17,677 nucleotides of DNA from Truepera sp. (GTDB taxonomy: Bacteria > Deinococcota > Deinococci > Deinococcales > Trueperaceae): positions 1 to 17,677 of the forward strand of contig JAGXSO010000150.1 in assembly GCA_018333775.1 (NCBI GenBank). The letters are read 5' to 3'. The notes under the pieces are model-generated. The model was not told where the DNA came from. It was given only the letters and a program-made list of their open reading frames with translations, and did no database searches. Below, one piece after another: positions 13,976-17,677 of the stretch; positions within the stretch are counted from its first letter, which is position 1, and each line of letters begins with the position of its first letter. The translations under genes were made by a program, and so were the position numbers.

Positions 13976-14326
13976 GTGGCTTACCTTTTTGACACCGACG
14001 CTATCTCCGAGGTATTAAGGAAGCGGCCCCTAGCGGCCTACCTCGGGTGGCTAGGGACGATTCCTCGTGACCAACAGTTCTGTAGTGCTGTTACAGTGGG
14101 CGAGCTCTTTAAGGATGCCTACCGCTCACCAGCTAAGAAGCGTCACCTAAGGAACATCACCGAGCGGGTGCTGCGTGCGCTCACCAGCCTGCTCTACGAC
14201 ACCGGCACTGCCCGGATCTTTGGAGAGCTAAGCGCTACGCTCGAGCAATCCGGCACACCTTTAGCCGATGCGGACCTGCAGATTGCCGCGATAGTTCAGC
14301 ACCCCACGGATTGTCTGCGGGATTGA
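13976..14326 (+). CDS. vapC: VapC-type PIN-domain ribonuclease toxin, C-terminally shortened
   Basis: This 116-residue PIN-domain protein would cleave RNA (often tRNA) when free of antitoxin. Conserved acidic sites are visible: Asp6 in YLFDTDAISEVL, Glu43 in VTVGELF, and Asp in PLADADLQIAAI (about 96-100). Typical VapC proteins continue for 15-25 residues with a 'LVTGNxxxF'-like strand. Here the frame ends IVQHPTDCLRD, and in the +2 frame PHGLSAGL follows, so a frameshift near 14311 may have removed the last strand. The GTG start lies 2 bp after the antitoxin stop, as expected for a coupled pair. Toxin activity is therefore doubtful. Confidence 0.8.
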   Translation: MAYLFDTDAISEVLRKRPLAAYLGWLGTIPRDQQFCSAVTVGELFKDAYRSPAKKRHLRNITERVLRALTSLLYDTGTARIFGELSATLEQSGTPLADADLQIAAIVQHPTDCLRD

Positions 14327-14351
14327 CTTCACCTCTTAATAGTTAATAGTC

Positions 14352-15299
14352 TTATAGTCCCTCTTCCACCTTTGGCATAGTATAGAGCTTCGCAACCGGG
14401 GACAGCGCGATAGTAAAAATTGCCAAGAAGCTTAAAGCAGCCGCCACCCACAGGGTTGCTGGCAAGTTTGTCAAGGTAGCGAGACCACCACCAAAGAGCG
14501 AGCCGATGGGGATCGAGCCCATCCCCAGAAATTGCATCGTTCCGTTTACACGTCCCAAGATACAGGTTGGTGTTATCGTTTGCCGCAAACTCACCTGATT
14601 GATGCTGTAGACCACGATACCGAAGGATCGAACTGCCTGTGAAGCAATAAGAATGGGAAGCGGGGCTGCGGGCGCTAAGGGAACCAAAAGGATCCCGAAG
14701 CTGTAAAGAGCGCAGCCAATGAGGATAGCGGGTACCACACCAAGAGTTCAAGCGATTGTGCCGGCAACAGCGGCCGCAGCGAGTAAGCCGACATTCCCGA
14801 TCGAAAAGATGATGCCGATGGCACCTGCTTCAAGCCCCAGCGAGCGCACGACATAGACCAGGAACACCGCCTCGACCATGGCGAGGGCGAAGTTGGTTAC
14901 AAGCCCAAAGATAGCTGTAGGACGTAATAAGGGGTGAGTAAGCACATAGCGCAGTCCCTGCTTGACATCCTCAAAGATCGTGGATTTCCCGTTCTCGGGT
15001 TTATCCGGCTCAGGGAGAGGCTCACGTTTTCTTATGAAGACCACGAAAAGGCTGGATAATGCGTAGCTGAGCGCATTGATAGCAACCGCAAAGGGTGCGC
15101 CCAGCAGGACAATCAGACCACCCGCCAAAGGTGGCCCGCCTATTCGAGCGGCCGAGTTGGTAAATTCCAGCTTGGTATTGCCTTCGACAAGCTGCTCGCG
15201 CTTGACCAGGAATGGCAAGTAGGCACCGTAAGCGATGTCGAAGAAGACCGTACAGATACCGACGGCGAAAGCGACCAAAAAAGCTGCCAGAGAGATAAG
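14352..15299 (-). pseudogene. MFS efflux transporter, C-terminal three quarters (broken)
   Basis: The sequence encodes most of a 12-span major-facilitator exporter of the EntS/MFS_3 type (AYGAYLPFLVKREQLVEGN, NSAARIGGPPLAGGL, later VSLRQTITPTCILGRVNGT, a strand typical of this family). Three lesions are visible. The gene is split from its N-terminus by the IS at 15300-17002. The T6 run (15277-15282 on the minus strand) needs one more T to join LSLWQLF to LVAFAVGICTVFFD. An in-frame TGA (14748-14750) falls inside GTIA-TLGVVPAIL. Joining both halves, removing the 5-bp duplication and adding that one base gives exactly 417 codons, the usual size. A drug or siderophore efflux role is family-level inference. 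Confidence 0.88.
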
Positions 15300-17002
15300 C
15301 CCACATTCCGCCAGTGCCAGATAGGTTTTGCCGTATTTTGTTTGGGTGAAAGCTTCAAGCAGTGTACCAGAACTAGCGTCCTATGACATCGACCACTTGG
15401 GGATTGTTGCGGCGATCATCGACGAGATCGGTCTGGTTGAGGAGATAGACCAGCTACTCGGCACCCACGAGCAGGAGGTATTGAGTAGCGGCACGACCGT
15501 CAAGGCGATGATCTTGAACGCCTTGGGATTCGTATCCGCGCCCTTGTACCTGTTCCAGGAGTTCTTCGTCGGCAAGGCGACCGAGTTGCTGTTGGGGGGA
15601 GGGATAAGACCCGAGCACTTACATGACGACAAGCTCGGCAAGGTGCTCGACAAGCTTTTTGAAGCGGACCTCACACGGTTGTTCGTGCGCGTTGCGCTCA
15701 AGGCGGCTGAACACTTTGGTGTAGATCGCGGTGTAGTGCACCTAGATGCGAGTTCGTTTCATGTCCACGGACAATACGAGCCTGAAAGGCGAAGTGAGGT
15801 AGTTGGTCCAGGGGAGATGCCGAGTATCTCGATTACCTACGGCTATTCAAGGGAGCAGCGGTCCGACCTGAAACAGTTCGTGGTGGACCTGATGAGCACG
15901 AGCGACAGCGACGTTCCCTTGTACTTTCGTGCCGCGGACGGCAACGAGGCTGACAAGGCGGTGTTTGCCGACCCGGTTAAGGACTTCAAAGAGCAAGTTG
16001 ACCTTGATGCGCTGTTTGTGGCAGACAGTGCCTTATTCAGCCGGGAGAACCTCACGAGCCTGGCCGGTCTGTCGTGGCTCACCCGCGTGCCGCAAACCCT
16101 AACCGAGGCGAAGCGGCTGTTGAGTGAACTTGACGAGGGTGAGTTTGAGGAAAGCAGTCTGCCGGGCTACAAGATTGCCGAGCGGCAGGTGAGCTACGGC
16201 GGCATCCCCCAGCGTTGGCTGGTCATCGCGAGCGATGGCGCGCAAAGGCGTGCCGACAAGCGACAAGGCAAGACCTTGGGCAAGCAGAAACGTGCGCACG
16301 ACAAGGCACTACGGGCACTCTCCAAACGCAGCTTCCACTGTGAACAAGATGCCAAGCGGGCTATAGAGGCGTTCGAGAAGACCCTGACCTTGCACCGCTT
16401 GGAGGAGGTCGGCATCGTGAGCAAGAGACGCTACCACAAGAGGGAACGCCCCAGCGCCGACACCCCATTCGAACTGCTTTACCGTGTCCAGGCAAAACTG
16501 CTTCGTGACGAGAAGGCTTTTCATGACCAGCAGACCTGCTCAGGCCGCTTCATCCTCGCCAGCAACATACTCGATTCTGAGCACTACAGCAACGACCAGC
16601 TCCTGGCTGAGTACAAGGCGCAACAAAGTGCCGAACGAGGCTTTCGTTTCTTGCGCGACCCGTTGTTCTTCACTTCGAGCGTCTTCCTCAAGACCCCTTC
16701 ACGAGTAGCCGCCTTAGCCCTGATTATGGCGCTATCGCTCTTGGTGTACACTCTGGGACAACGCTTGCTGCGTCAGAACCTTGCCGCACAGAAAGCTACC
16801 ATCCGGCATCAAACAGGTAGGGCCACCCGCACACCGACCTTGCGTTGGGTGTTCCAGATGTTCCAGGCGGTACACCTGGTCGTCTTAGACGGCGTGAAGC
16901 ACATCAGCAACCTGACCAAGGAGAGACAGCACATTTTGGGTTTCCTCAGTCCCCGGTGCCGTAAATACTATCTGCTTGTTTAAGGGGGTGGCGGAATGTG
17001 GG
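15300..17002 (+). mobile_element. IS1634-like insertion sequence, complete, 1703 bp
   Basis: Both ends carry the 14-bp terminal inverted repeat CCCACATTCCGCCA (15300-15313 and reversed at 16989-17002). The element is flanked by the 5-bp direct duplication ATAAG (15295-15299 and 17003-17007). It contains one transposase gene and is inserted in the MFS gene in the opposite orientation. Intact ends, an intact transposase frame and a perfect duplication suggest a fairly recent insertion. Confidence 0.93.
15328..16983 (+). CDS. IS1634-family DDE transposase
   Basis: This 551-residue transposase cuts and joins the element's ends. DDE candidates are Asp140 (VVHLDASSFHVHG), Asp233 (LFVADSALFS) and Glu436 within YKAQQSAERGFRFLRDP, the IS4/IS1634-type C-terminal signature. 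The N-terminal region (DHLGIVAAIIDEIGLVEEID) matches the domain found at the start of IS1634 transposases. The longest frame starts with TTG at 15328, only 28 bp inside the element; GTG 15346 is an alternative and neither has a clear ribosome site. The frame is unbroken to TAA at 16981-16983, so the enzyme is probably functional. Confidence 0.93.
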   Translation: MPYFVWVKASSSVPELASYDIDHLGIVAAIIDEIGLVEEIDQLLGTHEQEVLSSGTTVKAMILNALGFVSAPLYLFQEFFVGKATELLLGGGIRPEHLHDDKLGKVLDKLFEADLTRLFVRVALKAAEHFGVDRGVVHLDASSFHVHGQYEPERRSEVVGPGEMPSISITYGYSREQRSDLKQFVVDLMSTSDSDVPLYFRAADGNEADKAVFADPVKDFKEQVDLDALFVADSALFSRENLTSLAGLSWLTRVPQTLTEAKRLLSELDEGEFEESSLPGYKIAERQVSYGGIPQRWLVIASDGAQRRADKRQGKTLGKQKRAHDKALRALSKRSFHCEQDAKRAIEAFEKTLTLHRLEEVGIVSKRRYHKRERPSADTPFELLYRVQAKLLRDEKAFHDQQTCSGRFILASNILDSEHYSNDQLLAEYKAQQSAERGFRFLRDPLFFTSSVFLKTPSRVAALALIMALSLLVYTLGQRLLRQNLAAQKATIRHQTGRATRTPTLRWVFQMFQAVHLVVLDGVKHISNLTKERQHILGFLSPRCRKYYLLV

Positions 17003-17309
17003 ATAAGATGTCGAGCACAAAGGCTATGGGTATCCAGAGAAGAATGGCACCTCGCAGAAGGTCGGTGAGGATCAGGACGGGGCGTCGCCGGAACTTATCG
17101 ACCCATGCGCCTGCGATCAGCCCAATGAACAGCACAGGCAGCCACCCCGCAGTATTTAGAACGCTGACCTCGAAAGGGCTAGCTGCCAGATACGTAATGG
17201 CAATCAGCGGTAATGCAAGAAAGGTTATCTGGATCCCAAACTGACTTACCGTTTGAGATGCCCAGAGCCGTAAGAAATCCCGATGGCGCCAGAGGGTAGG
17301 GCGCTTCAC
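17003..17309 (-). pseudogene. MFS efflux transporter, N-terminal fragment
   Basis: About 102 codons from GTG 17309 encode KRPTLWRHRDFLRLWASQTVSQFG, two to three membrane spans and the MFS loop-2/3 motif GAWVDKFRRRPVLI. They end at VLDIL, where the IS begins. The C-terminal remainder is at 14352-15299. The frame is open farther upstream to 17456, but that part overlaps the coding end of the neighbouring gene, and the family's N-terminus fits GTG 17309. An AGGAGG at 17343-17348 (minus strand) has no start codon at useful distance; this may be chance or a lost start. Confidence 0.85.
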
Positions 17310-17352
17310 GGCTCGCAACCGCTTCTTGGTAGTTGGTGAGTGCCTCCTGCTA

Positions 17353-17677
17353 TTAAGGGAGGTCACTCCAGGTTTCGAGCAACGGCACTTGAGGATGCTG
17401 TACTGAGTCAGCAGGTAGCGCTTCATTGCTGAGATACAGCAGAAATACGACGGCATCCCAGGGATCAGGGGACGGTTGTAACTGTTCTCCGTCAGCCAGG
17501 ATAGGAAGGTAAATAAGGAACGGTTCCCAGCGATTTAGAGCTACCTCAGTTGGCGCTACTCCGAGAAATATGCTCCGTTCACCCGCGGCTTTAGAAACTG
17601 ATCCGCCGAGATAGCCGGGGATTTGAAAGCAAGTGCTGCTCAGCGAGGTCGACTGGCCACCAACCCGATATTGCTCG
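17353..17677 (-). CDS. C-terminal end of an unrecognised protein, cut by the window edge
   Basis: An uninterrupted frame of 107 codons enters from the right edge and stops with TAA at 17353-17355. It reads EQYRVGGQSTSLSSTCF at the edge and VPLLETWSDLP at its end, with balanced composition, WEPFLIYLPIL and WDAVVFLLYLS segments and sensible codon use, so it looks like a real gene. I do not recognise the family. It lies 43 bp upstream of the MFS start in the same direction and may have formed an operon with it. Confidence 0.6.
   Translation of the reverse strand, partial: EQYRVGGQSTSLSSTCFQIPGYLGGSVSKAAGERSIFLGVAPTEVALNRWEPFLIYLPILADGEQLQPSPDPWDAVVFLLYLSNEALPADSVQHPQVPLLETWSDLP

Overview
The window is GC-rich bacterial chromosome (no phage or plasmid backbone genes seen). 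The organism cannot be fixed from the sequence. A class II (B12-dependent) ribonucleotide reductase, Sec-type envelope proteins and the style of the lanthipeptide genes would fit a Deinococcota (Trueperaceae-like) genome, but this is a low-confidence inference. Nearly all genes lie on the minus strand.

Layout. (1) 1-3235, minus: most of nrdJ, open to the left window edge, carrying a 365-residue LAGLIDADG intein placed exactly before the radical cysteine of the NPCGE active-site motif. (2) 3236-3483: control region between nrdJ and a + strand gene for an unknown multi-pass membrane protein (3484-4236). (3) 4272-4730, minus: small secreted, Gly-rich beta-barrel-like protein. (4) 4800-8121, minus: phnD-phnC-phnE-phnE operon for an ABC importer of phosphonate/phosphite-type substrates, with a strong hairpin between phnD and phnC. 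(5) 8309-13334, minus: a class III lanthipeptide locus. It holds a very small precursor gene (lanA, 38 codons, 13218-13334), the three-domain synthetase LanKC, an ABC exporter LanT, and then a decayed remnant of a second ABC ATPase. (6) 13335-13501: a divergent control region with three copies of a ~20-bp element built from hexamers spaced 11 bp. Two copies face lanA and one faces a 45-residue Sec-signal peptide gene (13502-13639). (7) 13655-14326, +: a VapBC-type toxin-antitoxin pair with a palindromic operator, a problematic antitoxin start and a shortened toxin. (8) 14352-17309, minus: an MFS efflux gene broken by a complete IS1634-like element (15300-17002, 5-bp target duplication), a 1-nt deletion and an in-frame stop. 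(9) 17353-17677, minus: C-terminal end of an unknown gene running off the window.

Most notable: the lanthipeptide system looks intact at its core (precursor with a VLNLQ leader motif and an SxxSxxxxC core, plus synthetase and exporter). It is co-arranged with a divergent small secreted peptide that shares its tandem control elements, which suggests an activator-controlled and possibly peptide-signalled switch. The flanks of this locus show marked decay (ABC ATPase remnant, altered TA pair, MFS gene with three lesions), as expected of an accessory, rearranging region.
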